The translations under genes were made by a program, and so were the position numbers. From the NCBI RefSeq assembly GCF_008923185.1, contig NZ_WBMT01000006.1, positions 248,001 to 312,000 on the forward strand: a DNA stretch of 64,000 nucleotides, read 5' to 3'. The stretch is from Actinomadura rudentiformis. Lineage in GTDB: Bacteria > Actinomycetota > Actinomycetes > Streptosporangiales > Streptosporangiaceae. The notes under the pieces were generated by a model, which was given only the letters and a program-made list of their open reading frames with translations, was not told the origin of the DNA and did no database searches. Shown piece by piece: positions 33,780 to 41,457 of this stretch (position 1 is the stretch's first letter; every line of letters starts with the position of its first letter).

Positions 33780-34526
33780 TCACAGGTAGGAGGGGGAGTC
33801 GACCCGGCCGCGGAACGTCCACCACACCAGCGCCTGCGCGGCCACCAGCACCGGCAGCACCACCGCCGTCGTCACCGCCGTGACCGTCAGCCCCGCCCCC
33901 GCCCCCGCCGCGTCCGCCCACGGCAACCGCGTCCCCGCCACCAGCGCCACCGTCACCAGCGCCGCGCCCGTCAACGGATACGGCGCCGGGAACCGGTCGG
34001 CGCGCGCCGACAGCGCCCCCGTCAACCGCCACCGCGCCAGCCCCACACCATGCACCGCGAACAACGCCGCCAGCGGCAACCCCGCCACCGACCCCACGTT
34101 CAACCCCTCACCACCGGCCAGCAACGACCCCAGCACCGAAGCCCACGCCAGCGCCAGCGCCCAACTGCCCGCCACGATCGCGGCGTCGCACATCCGCCGC
34201 CACGCCGCCGCGTCCACCCGCCCCCGCAGCCACAACCCCATGTCACGCACCACCCACCCGAGCAGCAACACCACGAACAAAGGGAACAAGCCCTCCAGCA
34301 GGTGATGTTCAAGCCCGGGGAACGCACCGGCGACGATCCCCGCCGTCGACACCAGCCACACCTCGTTCCCGAGGAAGAACGGCGCGATCGCCGCGATCAC
34401 CACCCGGCGCTCCTGCTGCGAACGCCCCAGCACCGGCAGCAGCATGCCCACGCCGATGTCGGCTCCCGCCAGCACCAGATACGCGCCGGCGAACACCGCC
34501 AGCATCACGATCGCCAGAATCTCCAT
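33780..34526 (-). CDS. cydB: Cytochrome bd oxidase subunit II (CydB), short form
   Basis: CydB is the second subunit of the bd-type quinol oxidase, which reduces oxygen to water without pumping protons. At 248 residues it is well below the usual 330-380. Present are LAGADIGVGMLLPVL at the start, IAPFFLGNEVWLV, LLLGWVVRDMG and the C-terminal helices. The shortening falls in the second half. Short CydB forms may be normal in this lineage. A duplicated 18-base unit lies between cydA and cydB. Confidence 0.85.
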   Translation of the reverse strand: MEILAIVMLAVFAGAYLVLAGADIGVGMLLPVLGRSQQERRVVIAAIAPFFLGNEVWLVSTAGIVAGAFPGLEHHLLEGLFPLFVVLLLGWVVRDMGLWLRGRVDAAAWRRMCDAAIVAGSWALALAWASVLGSLLAGGEGLNVGSVAGLPLAALFAVHGVGLARWRLTGALSARADRFPAPYPLTGAALVTVALVAGTRLPWADAAGAGAGLTVTAVTTAVVLPVLVAAQALVWWTFRGRVDSPSYL

Positions 34527-34563
34527 CGTCAGGCTCCACTCAAGACCGAAGTGAACAAAGGCC

Positions 34564-34599
34564 GCAGAAGTACGAAGGGCGGCAGAAGTACGAAGGGCG
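34564..34599. repeat. 18-base perfect tandem duplication between cydA and cydB
   Basis: GCAGAAGTACGAAGGGCG fills 34564-34581 and 34582-34599, ending just before the cydA stop codon at 34602. It lengthens the gap before the cydB ATG on the shared message. Confidence 0.92.
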
Positions 34600-34601
34600 G
34601 G

Positions 34602-35846
34602 TCAGAACGTCGGGGCGAGCGCCGGCGCCGCCGGCTCCACCGGGGCGGGCGCACCGAGCCGCGCCGCGTCCGGCCCCCGCCGCGCATACCGCGCCAGCAG
34701 CCACGTGTTCACCCCGATCAGCACCGCGAACAGCGCCGTGAACGCCACGAACGACGTCGTGATCAACCCCGGGCTGACGTCCGACAGCGCGTCCTTGGTC
34801 TTCAGCAGCCCGTAGACCGTCCACGGCTGCCGTCCCACCTCACGGAACACCCAGCCCGCCAGCATCGCGACATAGGGGAGCGGCACCGCCAGCATCATCA
34901 GCACATGGAACACCCGCCCCCGCACCAGCCAGCGGCCGAACGGCAACTTCACCAACGCCACCAGCGCGACCAGGATCATCACGACCCACGCCATGACCAT
35001 CGTGGCCAGGCCGGCGTCCGTCAGCCCCGGCGCCAGGTAGTCATCAGGCCCGAACCGCGCCGTGAACTCCGCCGCCTTCGCCGCCGCGTCATCCGACCCC
35101 GGGTTCTTCGTCGGCTGCACGTGCGCGAACTGCATCCCGCCGAACACCACCACCGGGAACACCGACAGGATCACCGTCAGCAGCCCGATCCGCATCGACC
35201 GGCGGAAGAACTCCACCTCCGCCGTCCGCCGGAACAAATGGAACGCGCTCACGCCCGCCATGAAGAACCCCGCCGTCAGCAACCCGCCGAACAGCACATG
35301 GAAGAACGCCAGCACCGCCGTCGGGTTCGTCATCACCGCACCCAGGTCCGTCAGCCGCGCGGCCCCGTCCACCATCTCGTAGCCCACCGGCCGCTGCAGC
35401 CACCCGTTCGCCACCAGCACGAAATACGCCGACAAGTACGCCGTCAGCGTCACCACCCAGATCAGCGCCAGATGCGCCCACCGGTTCAGCCGATCCCACC
35501 CGAAGATCCACAAACCCAGGAACGTCGACTCGATGAAGAACGCCACGATCGTCTCCATCGCCAGCGGCGCCCCGAACACCCCGCCGGCCATCCGCGTCAT
35601 GCCGCCCCAGTTCAACCCGAACTGGAACTCCATCACCAGCCCCGTGACGATCCCCACCGCGTAATTGATCACATACAGCTGGCCCCAGAACCGCGTCATC
35701 CGCGCGTGCACCGCGCTGCCCGACACCGTCGCACGGGTCTGCATCACCGCCACCAGCGTCGCCAGGCCCAGCGTCAACGCCACGAACAAGAAATGCGAAC
35801 CCGCCGTCAACGCGAACTGGACCCGGGACAGCATCAGCGCATCCAT
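34602..35846 (-). CDS. cydA: Cytochrome bd oxidase subunit I (CydA)
   Basis: CydA carries the haems and the quinol site. The 414-residue protein has about nine helices. Visible are His18 in TAGSHFLFV (haem b595 ligand position), GQLYVINYAVGIVTGLVMEF, the conserved ANGWLQRPVGYE, and the GRQPW motif in REVGRQPWTVYG. The Q-loop is short, as in Gram-positives. ATG at 35846 gives the family-typical MDALMLSRVQFALT; a GTG 63 bases upstream is possible. No strong ribosome binding site is seen. A GTGAACGC half-site (Rex-like) lies 81 bases upstream. Confidence 0.93.
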   Translation of the reverse strand: MDALMLSRVQFALTAGSHFLFVALTLGLATLVAVMQTRATVSGSAVHARMTRFWGQLYVINYAVGIVTGLVMEFQFGLNWGGMTRMAGGVFGAPLAMETIVAFFIESTFLGLWIFGWDRLNRWAHLALIWVVTLTAYLSAYFVLVANGWLQRPVGYEMVDGAARLTDLGAVMTNPTAVLAFFHVLFGGLLTAGFFMAGVSAFHLFRRTAEVEFFRRSMRIGLLTVILSVFPVVVFGGMQFAHVQPTKNPGSDDAAAKAAEFTARFGPDDYLAPGLTDAGLATMVMAWVVMILVALVALVKLPFGRWLVRGRVFHVLMMLAVPLPYVAMLAGWVFREVGRQPWTVYGLLKTKDALSDVSPGLITTSFVAFTALFAVLIGVNTWLLARYARRGPDAARLGAPAPVEPAAPALAPTF

Positions 35847-35926
35847 CAACTCACGCCCCAAATCAGGATCGTTCCAGTACGCCCCCGATCCTGACCGGGC
35901 CACCCGCACCGCCGAATCCGGCGCGA

Positions 35927-35934
35927 GCGTTCAC
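35927..35934. promoter_or_regulatory. GTGAACGC half-site upstream of cydA
   Basis: Minus-strand GTGAACGC at 35934-35927 lies 81 bases before the cydA start. The opposite half is degenerate. Rex controls cydABCD in Streptomyces through a palindrome with the same half-site. Nearby, TGTACA occurs twice, 17 bases apart, in the stretch around 35982-36008. Confidence 0.3.
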
Positions 35935-36032
35935 CCGCCGTGCACCTTTCGCGCAGCACCACCCACCCGGCTACATCCGGAGATGTACACCACCCGCCAC
36001 CCTGTACACCCGCCGTCCCGGCACCCCGGCGG

Positions 36033-37115
36033 TCAGCGGCGCGCCGGCACCCACAACGCCAGCCCCATCACCACGAACGGCACCGACGCCACCGCGAACA
36101 GCACCCCCGGCCCCGCCCACGCCGACCCCAGCGCGTACCCCGCGAACACCAGCACCGCCGCCACCTCCGACCCGAACCCCGCCATCGACATCACCGTCGC
36201 CCGCGACCGATCCGAGATCCGCTCCTGCAGCCGCACCTCCGCCGCCACGGCCGCCCACTGGATCACCCCGAACGCCACCGCGATCAACGCCATCCCCTCC
36301 GGCCGGCCGCTCAGCGCCCCCGCCGCCATGCACACCGCCGCGGCCACCAACGCCGGCGCCAGCCACCGCACACCCCGGCCCGCCAGCCACCCGCCCGCCG
36401 TCTCACCCACGCCGACCACCAGCATCAGCAACGGCACCACCGCCACCGCCGCGCCCGTCGAACGGCCCAGCACCGGCAGGTACTCATCCAGCGCCCCGAA
36501 CCCCATCACCGCCGCCGTCAGCACCAGCGCACCCCGCACCCGGGGAACCCGCCGGACCTGCGCCACCCCGTCACGCAGCACCTCCAGGAACGACCCCTCG
36601 CCATCCCCCTCGCCCGCGCCGCTGCCCGCGGCCCGCGACTCCGGCAACGACCACGACACCACCGCGCACAGCAAGCACGCCACAACGCTCGCCACCCCCA
36701 CCGCGCGGTAACCCCCGGCAGCCATCACCGGCGCCGCCACCCCGTTCGCCAGCATGATCGCGGTCGTCCCCAGCGCCTGCGACCGCCCCATCACCCGCGC
36801 GTACGAACCCGCCGCCCCCACCCGGCCGAGCTCCTCGTAGACCAGCGCCTGCAGCGTCCCCGAACGCAGCGCTGTCCCCACACCCCACAACACGAACCCC
36901 GCCGCGAACGCCGGATACGACGGCAGAAACGTCCACAGCGCGAAACCCGCACCGGTCAGCAGGGGAGCGGCCACCAGCAGCCGGCGGCGCGAGAACACAT
37001 CGGCGAACAGACCCGACGGCAACTCGAACGCGAAACCCGCGACCGACCAGATGACGAACAGCGACGAGATCGCCGCGGGGGAGAGGCCGGCGTCGGCGAA
37101 CAACAGCGCGTACAC
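36033..37115 (-). CDS. MFS transporter, N-terminus disrupted by an apparent frameshift
   Basis: The 360-residue frame encodes a drug/metabolite:H+ antiporter-like MFS protein with SVAGFAFELPSGLFADVFSR (the MFS motif A region) near residue 25 and eleven hydrophobic segments. It starts inside the first helix: the preceding in-frame codons read LYACAFLEDFVLLYP, clearly part of TM1, but no ATG/GTG exists before an upstream stop. A GTG at 37189 begins MSLGPG in the neighbouring frame; one extra base in the GGG at 37173-37175 (minus strand) would join both into a 385-residue protein. Either the gene is damaged or the sequence has a homopolymer error. Confidence 0.8.
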   Translation of the reverse strand: MYALLFADAGLSPAAISSLFVIWSVAGFAFELPSGLFADVFSRRRLLVAAPLLTGAGFALWTFLPSYPAFAAGFVLWGVGTALRSGTLQALVYEELGRVGAAGSYARVMGRSQALGTTAIMLANGVAAPVMAAGGYRAVGVASVVACLLCAVVSWSLPESRAAGSGAGEGDGEGSFLEVLRDGVAQVRRVPRVRGALVLTAAVMGFGALDEYLPVLGRSTGAAVAVVPLLMLVVGVGETAGGWLAGRGVRWLAPALVAAAVCMAAGALSGRPEGMALIAVAFGVIQWAAVAAEVRLQERISDRSRATVMSMAGFGSEVAAVLVFAGYALGSAWAGPGVLFAVASVPFVVMGLALWVPARR

Positions 37116-37223
37116 CGGATACAGAAGAACGAAGTCCTCAAGGAACGCGCAGGCGTACAGCCGCCGCGCCAGCCCGGACCCAGGCTCACCTGAAGATCAA
37201 TGTCGCCACGTCATGGGCCCAGC

Positions 37224-37727
37224 CTATCCCGCCGCGCCCGGCAGCGGCACCGCCAATCCCGACTTCACCGTCTCGTACGCCGGCAACGTCTCATACCGCC
37301 GCACATACGTCGCGTCCCCGACGAACAACCGCCGCGACACCTCACGGTTCGCCGCCAGATCCGCCGTCACCAGCACCACCACGTAATCCCACTGCCCGAC
37401 GATGTTGAAGCACTGCTGCACCGCCGGCTCGGCCCGCATCCGCGCCCGGAACCCCTCGTGATGCGCCGCGTCATCGTCCACCAGCGCCACCAGCACCACC
37501 GCCGTCAACGCCGCGCCCACCGCACGCGGCTCCAGCACCGCGACCTGCGACCGGATCACCCCCGCCGCGCGCAGCCGCGTCAGCCGCCGCTGCACGGCGC
37601 TGGGGGACAGGCCCACCTCATCACCCAGCTCGTGCAGCGGCCGCGCCGCGTCCACCTGCACCAGCCCGAGCAGCAGATAGTCGATCTCATCAAGCCCGTA
37701 CGCGACGTCCACGCAAGAATCTTGCAT
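37224..37727 (-). CDS. Lrp/AsnC-family transcriptional regulator
   Basis: The 167-residue protein has an N-terminal helix-turn-helix (GDEVGLSPSAVQRRLTRLRAAGVI) and an AsnC-type ligand-binding half. It diverges from a serine/threonine-dehydratase-like gene that it likely controls with an amino acid as effector. No ribosome binding site is visible. ATG at 37727 or GTG at 37712 are possible starts; a palindrome covers the sequence between them. Confidence 0.9.
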   Translation of the reverse strand: MQDSCVDVAYGLDEIDYLLLGLVQVDAARPLHELGDEVGLSPSAVQRRLTRLRAAGVIRSQVAVLEPRAVGAALTAVVLVALVDDDAAHHEGFRARMRAEPAVQQCFNIVGQWDYVVVLVTADLAANREVSRRLFVGDATYVRRYETLPAYETVKSGLAVPLPGAAG

Positions 37728-37744
37728 CGCACCGGGAAAATCTT
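37713..37744. promoter_or_regulatory. Lrp-type operator between the regulator and its divergent target
   Basis: GCAAGAATCTTGC at 37713-37725 is a perfect 13-base inverted repeat, and a second AATCTT (within GAAAATCTTCAA) lies 21 bases further, about two helical turns. This spacing suits Lrp/AsnC dimers wrapping adjacent sites. The region lies at the start of the regulator and 39 bases before the divergent gene. Confidence 0.6.
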
Positions 37745-37782
37745 CAATCGTGTCCACCGGCTGCCTGCCTACCGTTCCACCC

Positions 37783-38760
37783 ATGACCCACCACGCACCA
37801 GCCACCGACGCCGTCCCCGACCTCGGTCCGGACCTCGGCCTTGACCTGGAACGCATCGCCCACGCCGCCACCACCATCGACCCGGTGTTCCGCGACAGCC
37901 CCCAGTACGCCGACGAACAGCTCCAGGCACGCCTCGGCCGCCGCGTCATCACCAAGATCGAGACCCTCAATCCGCTGCGCAGCTTCAAAGGCCGCGGCGC
38001 CGACCTGCTCGTCAGCGGGCTGGCCCGGGGGAGCACCGTGGTGTGCGGCTCCGGCGGCGGCAACTTCGGCCAGGCCATCGCCTACGCCGCCCGCCGCCAC
38101 GGCCTGCGCGCCGACGTGTTCGTCCCCGCCGACGCCTCCCAGGTCAAGACCCGCCGCATGGCCGCGTTCGGCGCCCACGTCCACCGCGTCGAAGGCTCCC
38201 ACAAGGACCACGCCGCCGCCTACGCCGCCGAGGCGCCCGGCCGGTACTACGCCGTGGACGGCAGCGACACCGCCGTGTACGAGGGGAACGCCACCATCGG
38301 CGTCGAACTCCTGCGCGGCGAACCGTTCGACACGCTCGTGGTCCCCGTCGGCGACGGCGCGCTCATCGCCGGCGTCGCGCGCTGGGTGAAGGCCCACGCG
38401 CCGCACGTGCGCGTCGTCGGCGTCACCTCGGCCGCCGCGCCCGCCCTGGAACGCTCCTGGCGCAGCGGCGCGCGCGTCGCCGTCGAACGCGGCGCCACCA
38501 TCGCCGCCGGCATCTCCATCAGCCAGCCGGAACCCGAGGCGGTCGTGCGCACCCGCGCGCTCGTCGACGACTTCCTGCTGATCGACGACGACGAGTTGCT
38601 GGCCGCGATGCACCTGGCGGCCGAGACGCTCGGGCTGCTGCTGGAGCCGGCCGGGGCGGCCGGCCTGGCCGCGATCGCCTCCCGCGACCTCCCCGGAGAC
38701 GTGATCGCCACCGTCCTCACCGGAGCCAACGCCGACCTCGGCCTCTACCGGCTTACTTAA
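37783..38760 (+). CDS. PLP-dependent threonine/serine dehydratase-like enzyme
   Basis: The 325-residue fold-type II PLP enzyme resembles threonine dehydratase and serine racemase. The Schiff-base lysine lies in LNPLRSFKGRGAD near residue 69, the phosphate-binding glycine loop is GSGGGNFGQA, and LLEPAGAAGLAA precedes the C-terminus. There is no ACT domain, so it would be a catabolic, non-feedback-inhibited form. The divergent Lrp-type regulator supports an amino-acid substrate. It ends in TAA next to an AT-rich palindrome. Confidence 0.88.
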   Translation: MTHHAPATDAVPDLGPDLGLDLERIAHAATTIDPVFRDSPQYADEQLQARLGRRVITKIETLNPLRSFKGRGADLLVSGLARGSTVVCGSGGGNFGQAIAYAARRHGLRADVFVPADASQVKTRRMAAFGAHVHRVEGSHKDHAAAYAAEAPGRYYAVDGSDTAVYEGNATIGVELLRGEPFDTLVVPVGDGALIAGVARWVKAHAPHVRVVGVTSAAAPALERSWRSGARVAVERGATIAAGISISQPEPEAVVRTRALVDDFLLIDDDELLAAMHLAAETLGLLLEPAGAAGLAAIASRDLPGDVIATVLTGANADLGLYRLT

Positions 38761-38761
38761 C

Positions 38762-38775
38762 ATAATGTACATTAT
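38762..38775. promoter_or_regulatory. AT-rich 14-base palindrome ATAATGTACATTAT
   Basis: A perfect palindrome with two GC pairs in an otherwise GC-rich genome begins one base after the dehydratase stop. Its right half TACATTATCAA resembles TACATTGTCAA of the recurrent motif at 7304, 8403 and 17834. It looks like an operator, but no gene starts within 170 bases; the next is merR. Confidence 0.5.
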
Positions 38776-38884
38776 CAACCAAGGACGAGAACGCCAGAAG
38801 AGGGGCGCAAACCAGAGAAACCGGAAACAGAAAGCGGGAGCGGAAACCGCGCGGCGACCGGGAAGAAGCCGTGACCGCGGCCGC

Positions 38885-38916
38885 TTGACCTTGACGCCGG
38901 TGTCAAGGGTTACCGT
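38885..38916 (+). promoter_or_regulatory. MerR-type promoter with overlong spacer
   Basis: TTGACC (38885-38890) and TACCGT (38911-38916) are 20 bases apart, longer than the optimal 17, with the perfect inverted repeat CCTTGAC-N6-GTCAAGG (38889-38908) inside the spacer. This is the classic layout of promoters twisted open by MerR regulators, here the gene starting at 38946. Confidence 0.8.
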
Positions 38917-38945
38917 CGCTGACGGCTGAAGATCAGGGAGGGCCG

Positions 38946-39455
38946 ATGCGGATCGGTGAGCTGGCCGGACGGGCCGGCGTCAGCACGCGCTCGCTGCGTT
39001 ACTACGAGCAGCAGGGACTGCTGACGGCGCGCCGCGACGCCAACGGCTACCGCGAGTACGACGAGTCGGACGTGCGGCTCGTCGCGGAGATCCGCACGCT
39101 GCTGGCCGCCGGGTTCACGCTGGAGGACGCCCGCCCGTTCGTGGACTGCCTGCGGGCCGGCCATGACACGGGCGGCTCCTGCCCCCAGTCCATAGCGGTC
39201 TACCAGCGCAAACTCGCCGAGATCGACACCGAGATCCGCGCCCTGATCCGACGCCGGGCCGACATGGCCGACCAGCTGGCGCGGGACTGCCCAGGCTGCG
39301 TCCTGACTGGAAAGACGGCACGGAAGGATGACAACGATGATCGAACTGACCGGCGAGACCTTCGACGAGCAGGTACTGCGCGGCGGCACACCGGTACTGG
39401 TCGACTTCTGGGCGGAGTGGTGCCCGCCCTGCCGGATGATCGCACCGATCCTTGA
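38946..39455 (+). CDS. MerR-family regulator overlapping thioredoxin
   Basis: The 169-residue frame has an N-terminal MerR helix-turn-helix (MRIGELAGRAGVSTRSLRYY, EQQGLLTARRDANGYREYDE) and the dimer helix. Cysteines at GGSCPQS and DCPGCVL may sense redox state or metal. The last 40 codons overlap the thioredoxin gene by 119 bases and read Asp/Arg-rich nonsense, so an ancestral stop may have been lost. AGGGAGGG precedes the ATG, and the operator upstream fits autoregulation. It likely controls the thioredoxin gene. Confidence 0.88.
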   Translation: MRIGELAGRAGVSTRSLRYYEQQGLLTARRDANGYREYDESDVRLVAEIRTLLAAGFTLEDARPFVDCLRAGHDTGGSCPQSIAVYQRKLAEIDTEIRALIRRRADMADQLARDCPGCVLTGKTARKDDNDDRTDRRDLRRAGTARRHTGTGRLLGGVVPALPDDRTDP

Positions 39456-39651
39456 GGAGATCGAGACCGAATACCGCGGCCGCCTGACGATCGCCAAGCT
39501 CAACGGCGACAACCACCCCGGCATCGCCCAGCGATACGGCGTAATGGGCCTCCCCACCCTCAACCTCTACCGCGACGGCCAGGTCGCCCTGCAGATCGTG
39601 GGCGCCAGGTCCAAGCGCCGCCTGCTCGCCGACCTGGCCCCGCACCTCTAG
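39337..39651 (+). CDS. trxA: Thioredoxin with a WCPPC active site
   Basis: The 104-residue thioredoxin has the fold markers VLVDFWAEWCPPCRMIAPIL, LNGDNHPGIAQRYGVMGLPT with the cis-proline, and a C-terminal helix. The active site reads Cys29-Pro-Pro-Cys32 rather than the standard CGPC, which should raise or shift the redox potential. GGAAGG is 9 bases from the ATG at 39337; an ATG at 39328 is possible. It overlaps merR by 119 bases and is surely co-transcribed with it. Confidence 0.9.
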   Translation: MIELTGETFDEQVLRGGTPVLVDFWAEWCPPCRMIAPILEEIETEYRGRLTIAKLNGDNHPGIAQRYGVMGLPTLNLYRDGQVALQIVGARSKRRLLADLAPHL

Positions 39652-39657
39652 GCACCT

Positions 39658-40110
39658 TTAGCGACGCAGCGGCTCCAGTGCCGTCATGTAGTCGACGAGG
39701 CGCACCCCGATGTCGAAGGCGATGTCGCCGTCGGCGAGGTCGGGGTCGAGCCACAGCTCGGAGATGCGGCGCCAGTTGGCGGGGCCGATGAACGGGCCGG
39801 CAACCGCGTCGTCCCCCAGGTCCGGGCGCCACCGGTCCTGGCGGGCGGTGAGGCGTTCGAGCGCGGCGTCGTTGTCGGCGGCCTTGGGATGCTCGGCGTG
39901 GAAGCCGATCTCGATGGCGAACTCACGGGCGGCGGTGGCGATGTCGGCGCCGATGACCTGGGCTTCGTAGTGCTCGCGGTGCGGCGCGGCGTCGCCGAAC
40001 CAGGCCTTGACGCCGGTGCGGCGCACCATCAGGCGCAGCTCTCCCAGGTCACGCGGCGCCGATCCCCTGACGACCTCGCCGACCTGCTCGAACAGCCCCT
40101 CGTCCAGCAC
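39658..40110 (-). CDS. Protein of unknown function
   Basis: I do not recognise this 150-residue acidic, soluble protein. Notable segments are VRRTGVKAWFGDAAPHREHYEAQV, HAEHPKAADNDAALERL and the C-terminal FDIGVRLVDYMTALEPL. No membrane or signal segments are seen. AGGAGG followed by 6 bases and GTG at 40110 is a strong start; an ATG seven codons upstream overlaps that ribosome binding site. It converges on thioredoxin with 6 bases between stops. Confidence 0.75.
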   Translation of the reverse strand: MLDEGLFEQVGEVVRGSAPRDLGELRLMVRRTGVKAWFGDAAPHREHYEAQVIGADIATAAREFAIEIGFHAEHPKAADNDAALERLTARQDRWRPDLGDDAVAGPFIGPANWRRISELWLDPDLADGDIAFDIGVRLVDYMTALEPLRR

Positions 40111-40183
40111 CGCTGACCTCCTCGTGATCATTATGGGGAACGGCTCGCCGGGCCGTCCGATTCCACCGGATCCGCACCTATTT

Positions 40184-40242
40184 CAAAACCAGACAGAATG
40201 AGGGTTCTGTCTGGTTTTGCATCGGATGTCCGATTCTAGATT
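40184..40242 (+). promoter_or_regulatory. Long inverted repeat and promoter upstream of the tyrosine recombinase
   Basis: CAAAACCAGACAGAA (40184-40198) and its exact complement (40205-40219) flank TGAGGG. TAGATT at 40237-40242 lies 8 bases before the recombinase GTG, and the right arm covers the expected -35. GTCCGATTC occurs on both sides (40155-40163 and 40228-40236). The element could be a repressor operator; as RNA it would fold into a terminator-like hairpin ending in TTTT. Confidence 0.6.
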
Positions 40243-40250
40243 TGTCAGAG

Positions 40251-41312
40251 GTGGCCGGTAGCGTCCCGCGGGTGCGTCCAGCCGATGTTCAGCGTCTCAC
40301 CGTGGCCGAGTGCGTCGACCGCTACACCGAGATGGTCCGCGCCAAGACCGCGACGGGCGCGCTGGCTCCCGGCAGCGCCGAGGTGTACGCGCGGGACGTG
40401 CACACCTTCGCCGACCTCGCCGGGCCCGACCGCGTCCTCGACGACCTGGACGGCGCCGACGTCGACGAGGTGCTGCTGCGGTTCGCCCGCAAGCCCGACG
40501 GGCGCCGCGCGCGTGACGGCGTTCCGGACGGCGGTGCCGCTCCCCTGCAGAGCGCCGCGTCGCAGGCGCGGTTCCGCCGGTCGGTGTCGGCGTTCTTCCA
40601 GCACGCGGCGATCTCCGGGTGGGTCCAGCTGAACCCGATGCTCGCGGTGACGGTCCGGCCCAAGCAGCGCGGCGGGCTGCGCGCCGAACGCCGCGCGCTG
40701 ACGTCCGAGCAGGCGGCGGGGCTGGTCGGCGCGGCGCGGGAGCTCAGCACCGACCAGCGGCGGCGTGGCCGGTCCGACCAGCGGACCGAGCTGCGGGACG
40801 CGCTGATCGTACTCGTGCTGGCGGCGGTGGGGCCGCGAGTGTCGGAGCTGACGGGTGCCAACTCCGAGGACTTCTTCGTGAACGCAGGCACCCGCTACTG
40901 GCGGATCTTCGGCAAAGGCGGGCGGACCAGGGATGTGCCTCTCCCCCGGCCGGTGGCGCAGGTGCTGGACGCCTACCTGGCCGAGGGGCGCCCGCTGCTG
41001 GACCGCGGCCTCGAGCCGAAGGCGCTGCTGCTGTCATGGCGAGGGCGGCGGCTGGCGCGCGGTGACGTGCAGGCGGTGATCGACCGGGTGCTGGCGCGGG
41101 TCGAGCCGGACCGGCGGCGCAGCGTCACCCCCCACGGACTGCGGCACACCACCGCGACGCACCTGCTGGCGGCGGCGACCGACATGGACGCGGTGCGGCG
41201 GGTGCTGGGTCACGCGGACCTGTCGACGCTGGGCCGCTACCGCGACGAGCTGCCGGGTGAGCTGGAGGCGGCGATGCGCATACACCCGCTGCTAGGCCGC
41301 GACGACACCTGA
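40251..41312 (+). CDS. Tyrosine recombinase / XerC-like integrase
   Basis: The 353-residue protein has an N-terminal SAM-like core-binding domain and a catalytic domain with all tyrosine-recombinase residues: Arg196 in GPRVSELTG, Lys222 in FGKGGRTRD, His295-x-x-Arg298 in HGLRHTTATH, His321 in LGHADL and Tyr330 in LGRYRDEL. GTG at 40251 sits 8 bases after a TAGATT box, suggesting a leaderless message; TTG 40242 and GTG 40272 are alternatives. It is neither xerC nor xerD by context. An integrase remnant or a stand-alone recombinase are possible. Confidence 0.9.
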   Translation: MAGSVPRVRPADVQRLTVAECVDRYTEMVRAKTATGALAPGSAEVYARDVHTFADLAGPDRVLDDLDGADVDEVLLRFARKPDGRRARDGVPDGGAAPLQSAASQARFRRSVSAFFQHAAISGWVQLNPMLAVTVRPKQRGGLRAERRALTSEQAAGLVGAARELSTDQRRRGRSDQRTELRDALIVLVLAAVGPRVSELTGANSEDFFVNAGTRYWRIFGKGGRTRDVPLPRPVAQVLDAYLAEGRPLLDRGLEPKALLLSWRGRRLARGDVQAVIDRVLARVEPDRRRSVTPHGLRHTTATHLLAAATDMDAVRRVLGHADLSTLGRYRDELPGELEAAMRIHPLLGRDDT

Positions 41313-41339
41313 GCAGACGCCCTGAGCGGACCCCCTCTC

Positions 41340-41376
41340 CCCCGCCACGCCACCTGGCGGAGGTGGCGTGGCGGGG
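41340..41376. terminator. Bidirectional hairpin after the recombinase gene
   Basis: A perfect 16-base stem (CCCCGCCACGCCACCT and its complement) surrounds the loop GGCGG. It lies between convergent genes. There is no T run. Confidence 0.7.
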
Positions 41377-41457
41377 CAGCGCGGCGACCTGCTGTGCCGG
41401 TGCGCGCCCACCGCGTCTGGACGGACGCGGCGGCCGCCGGCTGCGGCCCTCTGGAGG

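Noticed and set aside
31721..35894. Two very long plus-strand frames opposite the cyd operon
   Set aside because: Their products are Pro/Arg/His repeats, the expected reverse reading of GC-biased coding sequence for membrane proteins.
40184..40219. Inverted repeat as a tRNA or phage attachment site
   Set aside because: It does not fold as a tRNA, and no matching copy is seen elsewhere in the window; an operator or hairpin is the simpler reading.
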